Of a stretch of 64,000 bases of DNA, positions 1-12,072 are shown piece after piece. The stretch is from Yarrowia lipolytica (Eukaryota > Ascomycota > Dipodascomycetes > Dipodascales), in NCBI RefSeq assembly GCF_001761485.1, contig NC_090774.1, positions 992,001 through 1,056,000 of the forward strand, given 5' to 3'. Within the stretch, counting starts at the first letter, position 1, and each line of letters begins with the position of its first letter. The translations under genes were made by a program, and so were the position numbers. The notes under the pieces are model-generated. The model searched no databases. It was not told where the DNA came from and worked only from the letters and a program-made list of their open reading frames with translations.

Positions 1-417
1 GTGCACCCACTTCTTGCCGGTTTCGAGAGATCGCACGTTCACATACCACAACTTCTCGTCAGCATTCCACTTGCAGCCCTCGATTTCCGTACGGAAAGTC
101 GCCATGTGCCGCAACTCGTACTTGGCCACCAGCTTCTGGATGTAGTCGTAGATCTCGTCTCTGGGAGGGAAGGCCTTGCTCCAATCGCCCTTGGGGTCGC
201 TTGTGAGACAGTACCAGATGGCAGGAATGTCCGATCCACAGCCAGGGTACGTGTTGGCCGCCCAGGTTCCTCCCCAAGAGTGATCTCGATCATAGAGATG
301 GAAGTCGGCCTCGTTCCAGGAGGTTCTGAGCTTGATGGAGGTGGCGAGGCCGGAAAACCCGGTGCCGAGAATCAACACGTTGGAAAACAACGATCCGTCT
401 GCAAATACTGTCGACAT
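1..417 (-). CDS. Baeyer-Villiger type flavin monooxygenase, N-terminal part
   Basis: The first 139 codons are present and the rest lies beyond the window edge. A Rossmann FAD-binding motif GTGFSG sits at residues 18-23, with the acidic residue ending the second strand near residue 43 (LYDRD). It is followed by GGTWAANTYPGCGSD at about 49-63, which matches the GGTW-x2-N-x-YPG-x3-D signature of type I Baeyer-Villiger and related class B flavin monooxygenases. Such enzymes use NADPH, FAD and O2 to insert oxygen into ketones or to oxidise N/S atoms; the substrate cannot be read from this part. The start is the first ATG, with no in-frame ATG before it. An overlapping plus-strand reading frame is its antisense shadow. 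Confidence 0.88.
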   Translation of the reverse strand, partial: MSTVFADGSLFSNVLILGTGFSGLATSIKLRTSWNEADFHLYDRDHSWGGTWAANTYPGCGSDIPAIWYCLTSDPKGDWSKAFPPRDEIYDYIQKLVAKYELRHMATFRTEIEGCKWNADEKLWYVNVRSLETGKKWVH

Positions 418-1813
418 GTTGCTGATTATGAAAGGGATACAGCAGGGTTTATATGGGTGATGGATGGCGTACTTGAGCTTAACCAGCGAGGGGAAAGAGT
501 TACCCGGAGATGGAGGGCCCGAGGGGGGGTCATATATGTATCGGTCGACGCAGAATAAGCACGCGAATCGATTGCCGTTGTCAGATTTGCTCTACCATTT
601 GAATTCCGCACAAGATAACCAATCTCCGACATATGCACTTAATAAGCACGTGAAAAGTACCCCCCAGACGACGCTAAAAATCAACGGCCTGGAACAACAC
701 GAGTTGGGACAATGCCCATTTGCCGCCTAAACGTTAATATATTACCCCAGACGCGCCAAACATGGGTATTCCTCAACCTCATCGGGTTTAATAGGCTTTT
801 GGACAAGTCTCAAGTCGGATATACGGAAGGAATCTCCACAGCGGTTGGTAGTGGGCCATTCAGAATTTTTAAAGAGAAAATCAATCCACGACATCAAGAC
901 CAACTAAACTCGCTTTTCAGAATCCCGCTATCTTTCCTGGAACACGCTCTAAAACCCAGCCCTTGTTCGCACACCCACTTTCACGTTGCTGCTTAAACTT
1001 CGACCAAACATGTTGGGTCATTTGGTGAGCTGGTTATCAGACAAGGTGTGAAAGAAGAAAAAACGGCCTAACTGGGGAAAAAAAATTCTCCCACGGTCAA
1101 AAAGCCACCCCCGCTATTTCGAACCCCGGGGCGCCGTTATATCCCGGTCACGTGACCCGAAATAAACCCAAATAACCCCCGTCGATGCGCTCGAGTCGTC
1201 CAAGTCTAAAGTTTTTCAACCCACCGTTGAGCCCCGCTTCGCTACTTCGTCATCCCCACTCACCCCAAAACTTTACCTCGGCTCAACATGAAAATGTACA
1301 ATGTGGTGTGACGGACAGACAAACAAATAGAAAACTAAACCACCAACGACCAACCTTGTGCCACCAGGCCAATCACGTGACGATAGGGCTTGTGGGCTGG
1401 TCGGTTACTGGCTGTCGTACTCTGTCAGGAACGATCCCAGGCACGTGCAGCAAACATGCATGATCTGCTCAACAAAAATTTAATGAAAAATGTAGGAATC
1501 TGCGTGGGGCAAAGAGGTCATGTGACCGAACCACAAGGTGACAAGGTGGGGGGGGGGGGCTGTGCATGGGGGTTTGGAGATAGATGCGACCGTTGAATCA
1601 CGTGTACGACGATAATGAGAAGAGTCGGACTTTCGAATGGTCCCGAAATTTGGGTCGTATTAATAGATTGAGATTTAAAAGCGTCAACAGGCATCGAACT
1701 CGCTAGCATCAAGTGTCGAGTGTGGTAGTTGGATGAGTTTGATTCTCAAGTAAAATATCAGTAAATCACTGATCACTGATAGAACCGTTACTTGATGTTT
1801 CCCTCTGATCTGG

Positions 1814-1826
1814 TAAAATAATAAAA

Positions 1827-1874
<48 letters not shown>

Positions 1875-1949
1875 AAATAAATAAAATAATAAATAAATAA
1901 ATAAATAAAAAATAAATAATAAATAAATAAATAAATAATAAATATAAAA
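1814..1949. repeat. AAAT/AAATA microsatellite
   Basis: About 135 bases of almost uninterrupted AAAT units, with a few AAATAAT and AAAAT variants. Two long low-complexity reading frames on the minus strand (Leu/Phe/Tyr/Ile only) come from this repeat and are not genes. Confidence 0.95.
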
Positions 1950-2396
1950 AATGGTAGAGGAGGAATAAGAAAAACAAGAGGAGGAAGAGGACAACGGCGA
2001 GCATGAGTCCGTGCGACCTACAAGTAGCAAGTTTGTATCGTCAACTCCAGTCTGATACGAAGATATTTTACCAAGACCGAGATACGGATCAACCCTGTTC
2101 TGCTCTCAAAGTCTTCATGGTGGAAAAAAGGCTTTATAGAAGATATCTGACCGAGGAATCGTCTACGGACAGGAGAAGTTCTGGGCCAGCACATGCTGGA
2201 TGAACTTGAAGACATGAGTCACACTGAGGGATCTTGCCGGTGATTCCATTATCGAAACTGCGAAGAAGAAACATTGGACGCTCCTCTAAGCACATCTGAG
2301 GAAACCGGACAGCACGAACTGCGTAGCAGCCATCCACTTGGCAGACGTCGCAGCCATCATTCTTTTTTTTCTATAATTTCTTTTTTCCAAATTTTT

Positions 2397-2460
2397 AATT
2401 TACCAAATTTTCAATGTTTCAAATTCTCAATTTACCAAAAATTCAATGTTTCAATTTTTC
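2397..2460. repeat. AT-rich direct repeat, two 32-base units
   Basis: Two adjacent imperfect copies of a 32-base unit (AATTTACCAAA at 2397 and 2429, TCAATGTTTC at 2411 and 2443). It sits inside a T-rich tract and no function is evident. Confidence 0.75.
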
Positions 2461-3042
2461 TTTTTTGAGAAATTGTCATACTGGAATTTGATACATGCCA
2501 TAGTAATAGCCCATGCTGCATACCGGCCTTCTCCGGCGTAGCAAAGGTCTTGTACGGAAGATCTAAGTATGAACAACGGTTCAAGATGGGCGGTATCCTG
2601 GACACTCATTCTTGTGGTGGTGGACAGCAACGAAACACCGTGGTAATCCTGACGGCAAGCTGAATGTGGGAGTTTTCAGAAAGCTATGGCTAAAATATGA
2701 CAGTAATTAGCTAGCATAGAGCCGCCAAGTAACAGATTCTTTGGTTCGAAAAATAATCATTCTCCTTCGATGATTCAGACTAATATTCCAGAGTACAGGG
2801 AAGCTTGGGATGCTGAAGAAGACGACAATAACGATACCCATTTCTTACCAACCATTGTCAGAGGTAGTTTTATATTTACATGAGAAGAAAGCGGGTAATA
2901 GTCAGCTTCCAACAGCCCTAGATCACTTGTAGGACCAAAACCCATCGGGTTATGCGATGCAAGCGGTCTCAGAGGATCAACTGTACACTCAAGACCCCTT
3001 CGTAGTGCATTCCCGCCCATTGCCTCCCACCTCCAATGTCTA

Positions 3043-3246
3043 ACTCTGTCGAATGTAACATCCTGTACTTCCTGTTTCGGAAAGGAATATCGTTTGAAGA
3101 TGTCTGTACATGGAAGGAAGAAGCCTTGTCGGCCTCTGTATCGACACAGATATGTTCACTGTTTCTACTGCACGACTGGTTGCAGGCAGTCCAAACACTG
3201 CCATGCCCCTCTAAGACCGCAAGACATTCTTAGCTGTTATATCTGA
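3043..3246 (+). pseudogene. Cys/His-rich reading frame, probably a relic
   Basis: One frame stays open from 3043 to the TGA at 3244-3246. It encodes a small basic peptide dense in Cys and His: CTSC near the start, then KPCRPLYRHRY, HCFYC, TTGCRQSKHCH and a final SCYI. The first ATG in this frame is at 3100 and would give 48 residues; the CTSC pair lies upstream of it with no start codon. The spacing of CxxC pairs and His looks like a metal-binding fold, and the residue mix is far from random for this AT-rich region. I do not recognise the family. It may be the tail of a decayed gene or DNA transposon, or a small gene with an unseen first exon. Confidence 0.3.
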
Positions 3247-3857
3247 TCACTAACTCGAGAAATACCACTAACCCCATCTAAATACCGGAGACAGACGTAT
3301 ACTATATACATTACTAACACACCAGTAGTTAATTACCTTGAGTCAAACGGGCAAGGCGTTACTGTACTGTTCTTGGACGAGAGAGTCTGCTCTGAAGCGA
3401 GCAACACGTGCTGTCGATACAAACCCACAGAGGAGTCTCATTCCAAAACAGACAGAAAAAATATGTGACACAAGCAGGCCATGGGTCTCTTGAATGCTCA
3501 TCTTCCTCTTCCACTTTTTGATTCTCCACACTCTTCCAGCCGTACATCAAACCTCTTTATTAGAGACGCGCTAGTGTCAAGACCTCCGAACCTATGGATT
3601 GGACATGTGTCTGGAAAAGGGGCGTATCTCGGGCCACAGTAACAGGAGAAGAATTCAAAGCACACCACTGGACTCTTCACGTGATGAATACTTCATTTCT
3701 TCTCTTTGATTCGTCACGTGACCACTTTTACCCCCTGTAGTACCGGCTTCCAGTTAACTTCGTCACATGACCAAAACACAAGAACACAAGAACATACCCC
3801 TCTTCAGGTATATAACCACGCGGGGGGCCGTCTTGAGACTCACTGTTACGCAAAAAT

Positions 3858-4010
3858 ATGTTTTCCGACCTGGGTTTCTCAATTTCTAAGGCGCCTTCTC
3901 TGGCAGCAAGGGCAGCCCTCATTCTGATGGCCATAGCAGTCTCGTTATCGGCCATTTACTTCTTTCAGCTCGTGGTAGTCGGAGGCGTGGGATGGTTAGT
4001 GGTTGGGTAG
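3858..4010 (+). CDS. Possible 50-residue single-pass membrane protein
   Basis: A short ORF of 50 codons starts at the first ATG downstream of a TATATAA box (about 3809-3815). The peptide has a short polar N-terminus (MFSDLGFSISKAP) and then an almost continuous hydrophobic stretch from about residue 18 to the end, including ALILMAIAVSLSAIYFF and LVVVGGVGWLVV, which would give one or two membrane spans. CACGTG boxes lie about 140-180 bases upstream of the ATG. I do not recognise the protein and see no Yarrowia-type intron. The TATA position and the biased composition favour a real gene, but its size makes chance possible. Confidence 0.4.
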   Translation: MFSDLGFSISKAPSLAARAALILMAIAVSLSAIYFFQLVVVGGVGWLVVG

Positions 4011-5202
4011 GATTTGGAGGTCAAGAAGTGGTGGAGGATTGGCACTGGCTGTTTTCTAATATTTATTTGTGGTTTGGTGTTAGTATGATGCGAGTCAAGT
4101 GAATGTCAAGTAGAAATCTAGGCTGAGGAGGTGTCGTAGTTAAGATACTAATTGAGATTAGTCAACTAAAAAGGCGTTAAATAAATTAAATACCAACAAA
4201 CAAATGAATGTATATGCAGAAAAAAAACAAAACATCTTTCATCTTTACAAAAATCTATCTAAATAGGTGTGGACAAACGGCTATCGTTATAGCGGTCTAG
4301 GACACTAGCAGCATGCTAAAAACTCCACCACTTTGACCGTTTAAACCACTCCAACGCCAGCTTGAACCACCGGCAGCACATCAACACACCTGTCTCCTGC
4401 TGTCAATCAATTTACGTGCATAGTCCGGTTGAAATTGAGAACGCGGTTATGTGGCCTAGTTTGGGAGCAAATATAAATCTGAAAAAACCAGCAAGCACAA
4501 AAATGTCTTTATAAATACCTCTCCGAAGTCTTCCACCTCCCAAACAGCTCCTCTCATCGTTTCCCTTGCAGTCTCCGTATCCAAAAAATTGTGCATATTA
4601 TGCATAAACATTTAGGTTGGGAAAATATATCTGAACTGTAATCTGGAAATATTTGGTGATTTAAGATCGAGTTTGGTCTTTACAAGAGCTCTTCTTGACA
4701 GAATTGTACCTTGTTTGGTATCACTGGAACGAAAATAATGTCTATATTCTTATGAACAACTCAGTATGTTTATAAAACCACATTTACAGCTTTTGTGTCG
4801 AAAATAATGTTTATTAAGCAGAAAGACATGCGATTCAGAATTTGACCATATCATTGTGTTCCTCTCGGTGTCAAAAATCTATCGATACCAACCAAACCCT
4901 AATCATACCTCAAAATAACTTAGTATCTCTGGGTCCTCCTGTTTCAGCACATTCTTGCTGCCACTTGGTCCCAACGAAACTTAACCTTAGCTTGCGTCGG
5001 CAATTTTTATTTAAGACGGGCTTGTCCCCAAATTTCGAGAGCACCGAAAGCATAAAAACACGTCACGTGATCTGAGATAACGAGATCACGAATCGGAAAT
5101 TACGAGTGAAACGACCAAAAAAAACAAAAATCACATCGACACGAACTGTGCGACAGCTACACCACCAATTGCTAAACATTCTACGCATCACACAAGGACA
5201 CA
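4011..5202. other. Intergenic region upstream of BUR6
   Basis: AT-rich, with no ORF that looks coding. It contains a LINE-type tail at 4202-4227, a TATAAATA box near 4510 with no obvious gene behind it, and a CACGTG box at about 5066 that probably belongs to the BUR6 promoter. Confidence 0.6.
4202..4227 (+). mobile_element. Short LINE-type 3' tail, copy 1
   Basis: AAATGAATGTATATGCAG followed by eight A. The same 18-base tail followed by poly(A) or an A-rich run recurs at 31948-32009 and 35245-35306. The element is so strongly 5' truncated that only its end remains. Flanking AACAAAC and AACAAAAC could be a worn target duplication, but this is not clear. The L1-like element Ylli of Yarrowia is the natural candidate source, by inference only. 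Confidence 0.55.
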
Positions 5203-5547
5203 ATGTCTGAAAAGCCTCGAGAAATCAAGACGCGTTTCCCAGTTGCGCGAATCAAGAAACTGATGCAGAGCGACGACGATATCGGCAAGGTGGCCCAAGC
5301 AACCCCCACTGCCGTGGCCAAGGCGCTGGAGCTGTTCATGATCTCATTGATCGAGGAGACGTGCAACCAGGCGCGGATGCGAAACTCGAAGCGAGTCAGT
5401 CCCAGTCACCTCAAGCAGGCCGTTTTGGAGACGGAGCAGTTTGACTTTCTGCAGGACATTGTCAGTAAACATCCCGACGCGGTCGCTCCGGCAACGGGTG
5501 AGGAGGAGCAGCCCAAGCGACGGGGAAGAAAGCCTGCCCAGGAGTAG
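5203..5547 (+). CDS. BUR6: NC2 alpha, histone-fold transcription repressor subunit (BUR6)
   Basis: A 114-residue protein of the histone-fold NC2 alpha/DRAP1 family. Residues about 8-90 form the fold: [21 protein letters not shown], then [16 protein letters not shown], then [20 protein letters not shown]. The tail is short and basic ([10 protein letters not shown]). In yeast, Bur6 pairs with Ncb2 to form negative cofactor 2, which binds TBP on promoter DNA in the nucleus and blocks TFIIA/TFIIB entry, and can also activate some promoters. The length matches the compact fungal form and the start is the first ATG. A CACGTG box lies about 140 bases upstream. It is flanked by long intergenic regions. 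Confidence 0.92.
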   Translation: MSEKPREIKTRFPVARIKKLMQSDDDIGKVAQATPTAVAKALELFMISLIEETCNQARMRNSKRVSPSHLKQAVLETEQFDFLQDIVSKHPDAVAPATGEEEQPKRRGRKPAQE

Positions 5548-8500
5548 GCGACTTTACCAGCTTGGCCTTGTACGCAGTGCCGGTTTGGAGAGTCCAGTAC
5601 CAAGCTCAGTGCAGTGCTAAAGCCTGTGTGCTTCTGCCATTTGAAGCTAATGGTCAAGGCACAAGCATGGAGTATCGAACGATCAAGACCAAGTGGTCGT
5701 CTTGTGCTAACGAAACACTAATGAGGAGGATAGACGGTTGCATGTGTATTATAGATAATGAAGACTTTGTTTTGGATGTGGTTTGGAAGGTTTGAGCAGG
5801 TGATCCAATAAGTGGCGAAGGAGGGTATGACGAGTGCGCCATATTCTGGTATCGTACTGTTCCCATTTCTCCAAGACAACTTGAAAAAATGTGGATTCCG
5901 TAGAGCCATTCCGCATTGGTAAAGATGACAAAGGTGCTACGGGTGTTTGTTGTGAGTTGATGTAACTGGTGTATTGGCTCCGGGTATCAGCCTTGGTCCC
6001 TAGGGACGTCTGCTGCAGCTTGTAGGGAACGGAGTCTGACAGATGAGGAAACAAGAGCTCCTGAGTTTGTATTGGTGAATATCCCAACCTCCTTTTGTTA
6101 AGGAATGGCACTGATTCATGGGCATGTACATAGTTATATCCCCTCTACATGCACTGAGTCCAGCACATGGCGAGTTGATCATTTGGTTGATATACCAATA
6201 ACTGGAATTTTTTTTGTATCAATCGAATCAGCTTGAAAATAGTAATTGAATGGTCTAACATAATTTACAATATGTCATAGTAACACTGCCGCAATGGAGT
6301 GCTGTCATTCGTATTGGTGCAACTATCGTGCGGCTCACAATTTTTTTTCGGCAGCCTTCAATGATGACCTCTACAACACTTTTTGGGCCAGAATTTTCGA
6401 TTGGCAGACTGAAATTTCATCGACACAACTATGATCCGTTCAAAATCGCTTTCTCCAACACTTTTCCACCTCTAGTCAATCCATTCCATGCCAGCACTTG
6501 CACCTCTATCAGAGTTGTCGTGCATTATCGGTCCAATTTTGTGTGTATCGGCAGAGGTGTGTTCGTAACTGAGCAGAAGGAAGAAGCAGAAGGAAATGTG
6601 CATTGATACTCATCTACATTGTAGCTTACACATGTCTCACCATCTCCTTGTGTCTCAGAATAAGCGGCTGCTTGAGTTATCTGGCTGAACACGGGCAAAC
6701 GAAGGCAAACCACTTCTGGTTTAGAGGCAGTAGTCTATGTGGAGATCGTCACAGCGACTTAATTATTTCGTGGAGTTTACCATGGGCCGAGGTTGCTAGT
6801 ATCCGCACTGTGCTCTTCGAAACGAGGGCTTCTGTAATGCGATTTTGAAAAAACACGGCGAACCAAACCAAGAGGCTCTGATGCGCCATTTTCGAAAACC
6901 GCCGCCGTCGTTAGTATTAAATTACTGCGAGGGCAACACCCTGTCTCAGTCTGATCACACGTTTCAACGTTTCTCTTGTTTACAGTGAAATGCGCTGTAA
7001 ACTTCTGCAAAGACGCTAAAAACCATATACAGTATGTACACTAGCGGCTAGGAGGAATACGGAGGAGCTCTTGGAAAGACTCAAATTTGAGACTATTTTG
7101 AAAAACAAGTAGACGGATATATTCCCCGCCCCGAGAAGATGGCCAAAACATACTCAATTACGGTCTTTGGTCCAGATTTCTGAGACTAACTCCCCCATCG
7201 CCAAGACGTTCCCTGCATCACCTCCACCTAACGAAAAAAAGTAAGCTTTTGTTACAGCGTATAACGTATAAGCCTGGAAGGAGGTCAAAGTGTGTTTCCA
7301 GCCACCGTCTGCACGTGGGCTTTTTTGAGCTTTTAACCGGCGTCAAGCTTGCTGAAACTAGACAATTCCACACTTGCCGCTCTTGCAGATTTTATGGCAT
7401 TTTTTCCACATTTTTCCGCTAACGCCTTGCCCCTCAATTGTATAACTCCGACGTTACATCATGCGGCTGGGCGAAATGGCTTTATCTGTGCAGTCTTTGC
7501 TTTTTGAGCAGCCAGACAACGGCCAAACATCGGGTTCAACACGGCTCTTGGTGAGCCCTTCCTTCCCAAAAAAAGCCTCAAGAGGCCCGTAACCAGTGTA
7601 CACAGCAATTTCCGTTGTCACACAATCATTTCTCTCCCCCCCATTACATGTACTTGGCCGACTCCAGTACCCCTCCCCATAAACGGCTCACCACATGAAT
7701 GGATAAAAGCATGTTCTTATTTACCACTCTCTTGTGCCACCACTTTTTTTTCTGCCCATCACGAGACTTGCTCAAAGTCATTTTGCGGGAAATGCACTTT
7801 AGAGTTGATTTGAGGGAATCAAAAGAGTCCTACAAAGGGCGGTCACGTGCCCCGAAACTGCGGGGGTTGCTGTCCAGGCCATGTGACGTCTCCACCATGC
7901 GCAAATACCTCACATGGTCACCGCGTATATGATAAAAGTCAATAGATTCGCCGCAGCGGTTTTTAATTTCGGCTCAATCGTCGACGCAGCTTTAAACCCT
8001 ATACAAAGCTTGGTGCCTTGAGAGAATTCGAGCGAAGCACAAGTGTACAAAGAAAAGGGATATTTGGAATTTGACAGGACGGACGTTCTAACACGATCCA
8101 GACAATTCGATTGCCGTTTTCAGATTTCAAAAAGAGCCAAAAACCAGCAAGTTAGACCCCCTCTAACACCCCCCTAAGGCTACTCTGCTCATGCGGCACC
8201 AAAATGTGGTGTTTGGGTACCGCCAAAAGAAATCAAAAGGCGAGAAAAGCCAGAAAAAAAGAACGGAGACGGAATATATCCAGTCACAAAAGGCAGGAAT
8301 GGGGTTTTCCGAAGCCCCAGCGAAAAAGCAACTCGTATTCCGACCGCTTCCCCAATTCGGAGATGACCATTGACATTATCGTAGCTATAATGGGGACTGA
8401 GTTAAGGTGGTTTTATGCGGGATTTTCGGGACATGGCATTTGCAAGGCGACAAGTGCTCGGATTCGCACCGGAGTTGGTTCAATCGATAGTCCCGGAGAC

Positions 8501-8667
8501 CCACATTCTAATCCGAGACTCAACCCACTAAATACCCGCTGCGTCGCCCTCCCCACTGCTCCCATGTTATCTCCATCATCCGGACTTTAACTCTAACTCT
8601 AGAGGGATATAACCGTCGACGATACTAAAGGCCCGTTATCCGTCAGTTGAACCCCAGCCGTGGCAAA
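5548..8667. other. Long intergenic region
   Basis: Some 3.1 kb without a convincing gene; reading frames here are short and lack coding bias. Bases from about 7000 onward, with CACGTG boxes near 7312 and 7843 and a GATATAA box near 8607, are probably the promoter and leader of the next gene. Polypyrimidine tracts are scattered through the region. Confidence 0.55.
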
Positions 8668-11600
8668 AGTGAGTATGTTGAGGAGCGTGCTGTGTGTGGC
8701 ACGAAAAGACATGGAATAGGACACAAAAACGGCAACATGGCCACAGACAATGCAGTTATGCGACGCGCGACAAAGACAGATCTGACTTGGGTCCTACAAG
8801 ATGGGATTAGTGGTGGGCTGGTATGGAGTGAGAGGGAAGAATGACACAGGCGGACAAGTGGCAAGAGGAGGTGCGGCAGACTCGAATGGCTGCCGTGTGG
8901 CTACAGCTTGAGATTTCGTGTGGAGGTGGAGTGAATGCTAGGTATGGTTGTCACTCTGCACGAGCTGATACTGTGAAGAACATTATGATACTTACTCTTA
9001 CCCTGTGCCACCGGTCATATCACTTATCACCTATTATTCTCTCACTACTTCTCCCCACTCTCACCATTAGACCACACTAATGCCCTCTCCTGCACGCTAA
9101 TGTCATGCTGTAGTGTGTGATTATGTCAGGGACCAGACTATGCGCTTGGCAAGTTGACGCAGTTGACCGGAAGGCAGGTAGGCACTCTACTATTCTTGTG
9201 GAAATGACGAGCTTTCCGCCACAACGAAAGTGCTTGATCTGGAAGTCATATCATTGCACTTTCCACATTCTTCCTCAAGCAGGTGTTCTGGCTACAATGA
9301 TGTGATGCCAGTTTGCGTCTACGAACAGGCTTGTTCATTGAGTCAGTCAGAGACCAGTTGTCTTGCTAATGTTATAGTAGTCTGATGTTACAGTAGTCTT
9401 CTGTGTGTTGTCCGCTTGGTACGATGGCACTTCCCCGTACTGTACTAACCCAGTGATTCCCACATCCGAACTCGACCATTCCGTCGACCACCAAATCTCC
9501 ACCGAGTACCGCGCTAATGGCGATCACAACCCCCATTTCAATGAACATAAAGACCACCACCACCCCGAAGGGGCAGAGCAAGGGTTCACCGGGAACCTCG
9601 AGCTGCGTTCGGACGAAGACGTCGAATCGGACTCAACCATGAGCGACATTGAGAGCGAGGAGGAGCTGGAGGACGACGAGTTTGTCGACCATGCCGAGGA
9701 GGTGCTGGACCGTCAGAAGCATCATGAGGACATTATTGGTGGGGTGCACCAGATTCACCATCACCACCACCATCACTACCATCGACACAAGCCCGAGGGG
9801 AATGAAGGTCGAGGGCGCGAAAGTCTGTCTCCGGCACGATCCACCATGTCTATGGGTGGAAGCATGCCGGACGGTGAACAATTGTCTCCGAAAGCAAGTG
9901 CTATTGCGGGGATTGTGAGATCGGACACCACCGATTCTCGCCGAGAAGACTCACCCGACATGCTCACCCACAAGTCCAAACACAAGACGTTCACGTTTGG
10001 CATGCCCTTCTCCAACCCTCTGGCTAATAAGGAGTCCAAGAAGGGCAAGAAGGAGAAGAAGGAGAAGAAGGAGAAGAAGGAGAAGATCAAGCGAGCCGCA
10101 ACGTTTGGCTCTGTCTTCAACAAGGAGGAGGACGAGGCTGAGTTGGCCAAGATGGACTCTGCCACCCAGGCCGAGCATGAATCTGTTGCCCAGATCAGAC
10201 AGAAGCTCAACCGCAACCTGTCCATCACCACCGAGGAAGAAGACAAGTTGTTCGGCAACAAGCACGATCTACAAAGTGTGCGTGTCAACAAGATTGTCAG
10301 CAACGCGACTATGCCAACTGTTTTGGACTCCATGAAGATTGGAAACAAACAGAAGCTGTCCAAACACGACGCTTTCAACGCTCTGGAAGGTGACTTTGTT
10401 ATTCTCGGTGGATACCGAGGCTCAGTACTTCGAGATGCCAAGTCCAAGCGTAGGGTGTGGATCCCCATCAAAGTGGGTTTCAATCTGCGAAAGATTGATC
10501 TTACTGTTGACACTTCGGACGATTCAGAGACCAACATGGAGAAGAAGATCTACCCCGATGGCATGCTGACTCACATTGGACCGATTGATCTGAGTAAGCG
10601 TCTGATACAGAAGATTTCATACAACCCCAAATGTCGCATTAGAGACTTTGGATACGACTGGCGTTTGGACTGCGGGCTCAACTCCAAGAAGCTCATTGAG
10701 TTCCTTGAGAAAATTTACGCTGAAAACGGAAACAAGAAGATCACCGTCATGGCCCACTCCATGGGTGGTCTCGTCACCCACAAGGCAATGCTCATGCGTC
10801 CAGATCTGTTCAAGGGCGTACTTTATCTCGGCTCCCCCTCCGAGTGCCCGGCTATCATTGGACCTATCAAAAACGGAGATGCCGTGTTGTTGTCTTCCAA
10901 GGTGCTTACTGCCCAGATCAATTTCCTGATGCGATCTTCATTCATCTTCCTGCCTGAAGACAAGCAGCTATTTGTGGACAAGAACACCGGCCAGCGAATC
11001 GACATTGACTTCTATGACCCCGAGCAATGGAAGAAGTACGCTTTGTCCCCCTGTGTCTCCGAGGAGCACCGACAACGATGCCTGCAGAAGAAGCGACGAG
11101 GAACCGAGTTGTCAAAGCTCAAGCCTTCCAATCTGAGTGAACACGAACACCACCATCATCACCATGGCGTCGGAGAGAAGCTGCACAAGCTTGCTAGTGT
11201 GATTGCTCACCCCCGAGAACACAAGGATCACTACGAGAACATGCATCCCGAGGCCACTGCCTCTGGAGCTGATGCTATGGCTGTCGCTACTGGCCATTCA
11301 GGTCTCGTTACTATGGGTTCTTCCACCGGTAACAACGATGCCAACATCCCCACTATTGATTACGATGACGCCTGCAACTACCTGGAGCGAACTCTCAAGC
11401 GAACCAAGGAACTCAGAGCTTCCTTCTGGTATGATGAGAAGCGAAAGGACGAGTATCCCCCCCTTGCCTGCGTGATTGGAACCACTGTACCCACTCTCAA
11501 GGCCTGCAGAGTCGACGGCTTTGAAGGCATCTACAAGGGCGACTTTTCCGACTTTGTGCTAGGATCAGGCGACGGTGTGGTCTACTCCAAGTGGAACATG

Positions 11601-11897
11601 CCCGAGCCGTTTGGTTTCAAGGTCGTGGCCAAGGTCAAGACCAATCGGGGTCACGTGGGTCTTATGACCGACCACGTTGCTGTGGCTAAGGCTCTGATAG
11701 CTCTGCAGGAGGCTGCTGAGAAGCGAGAGAAGGGCGAGCCTTACCTGCCCGACATCACCCCTGTCCACTCCATCCCCGTGACAGACGATGACTCTGGAGC
11801 AAGTACTCCTGTCCATTCACAGCCCGTCAGCGCCCAGAATAGCCCGGCTCCCGGCCATCCTCCCCAGTTCAGCTCGCCGCTGAAGTATTCGGCATGA
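8668..11897 (+). CDS. LCAT/lipase-like alpha/beta hydrolase, spliced, split start codon
   Basis: The coding sequence is proposed as A at 8668 joined to 9454-11897. The intron 8669-9453 starts GTGAGT and ends CTAACCCAG, so the start codon A|TG is created by splicing in the context CAAAATG; this gives 814 residues. A TATAA box lies near 8608. The core (about 320-740) is an LCAT-type hydrolase: FVILGGYRGSVLRD, nucleophile Ser436 in AHSMGG, Asp707 in GSGDGVV and His734 in RGHVGL. The N-terminal 300 residues are disordered, with acidic runs, a His-rich tract and a lysine block of KKE repeats near 195-212; a second His cluster lies near 570. There is no signal peptide, so it is probably intracellular. 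Substrate unknown, perhaps a phospholipid or sterol ester. A later ATG at 9639 would also give the full hydrolase domain. Confidence 0.85.
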
Positions 11898-12072
11898 TAC
11901 AGGGACACATTCGTTGATAGATCAGTTTTGTAATAGTAATATATATATTAGATGTGACAGGCGTAATCAGCACATATATATATATATGAAATGCAGTTGT
12001 CGTATGGTTGCAGCATGTAGAAAAAGCAAGTTGGTCTACAATCCACTCGGAATCTCCGGCAACTCGTTCACT

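Larger units (their letters stand above)
418..3857. other. Gene-poor intergenic region
   Basis: I find no convincing intact gene in these 3.4 kb. It holds CACGTG boxes (near 647, 1149, 1374, 1442, 1600, 3407, 3677 and 3715), an AAAT microsatellite, a short AT-rich 32-base repeat and a Cys/His-rich open frame, each listed separately. The first few hundred bases are probably the promoter of the monooxygenase. The stretch 2000-3250 may be an old decayed insertion, but I could not assign it. Confidence 0.6.

Noticed and set aside
1105-1135. TTCGAACCCC stretch resembling a tRNA T arm
   Set aside because: No stem pairing and no other tRNA parts nearby.
1684-2030. Minus-strand frames rich in Leu, Phe, Tyr and Ile
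   Set aside because: Translation of the AAAT microsatellite only.
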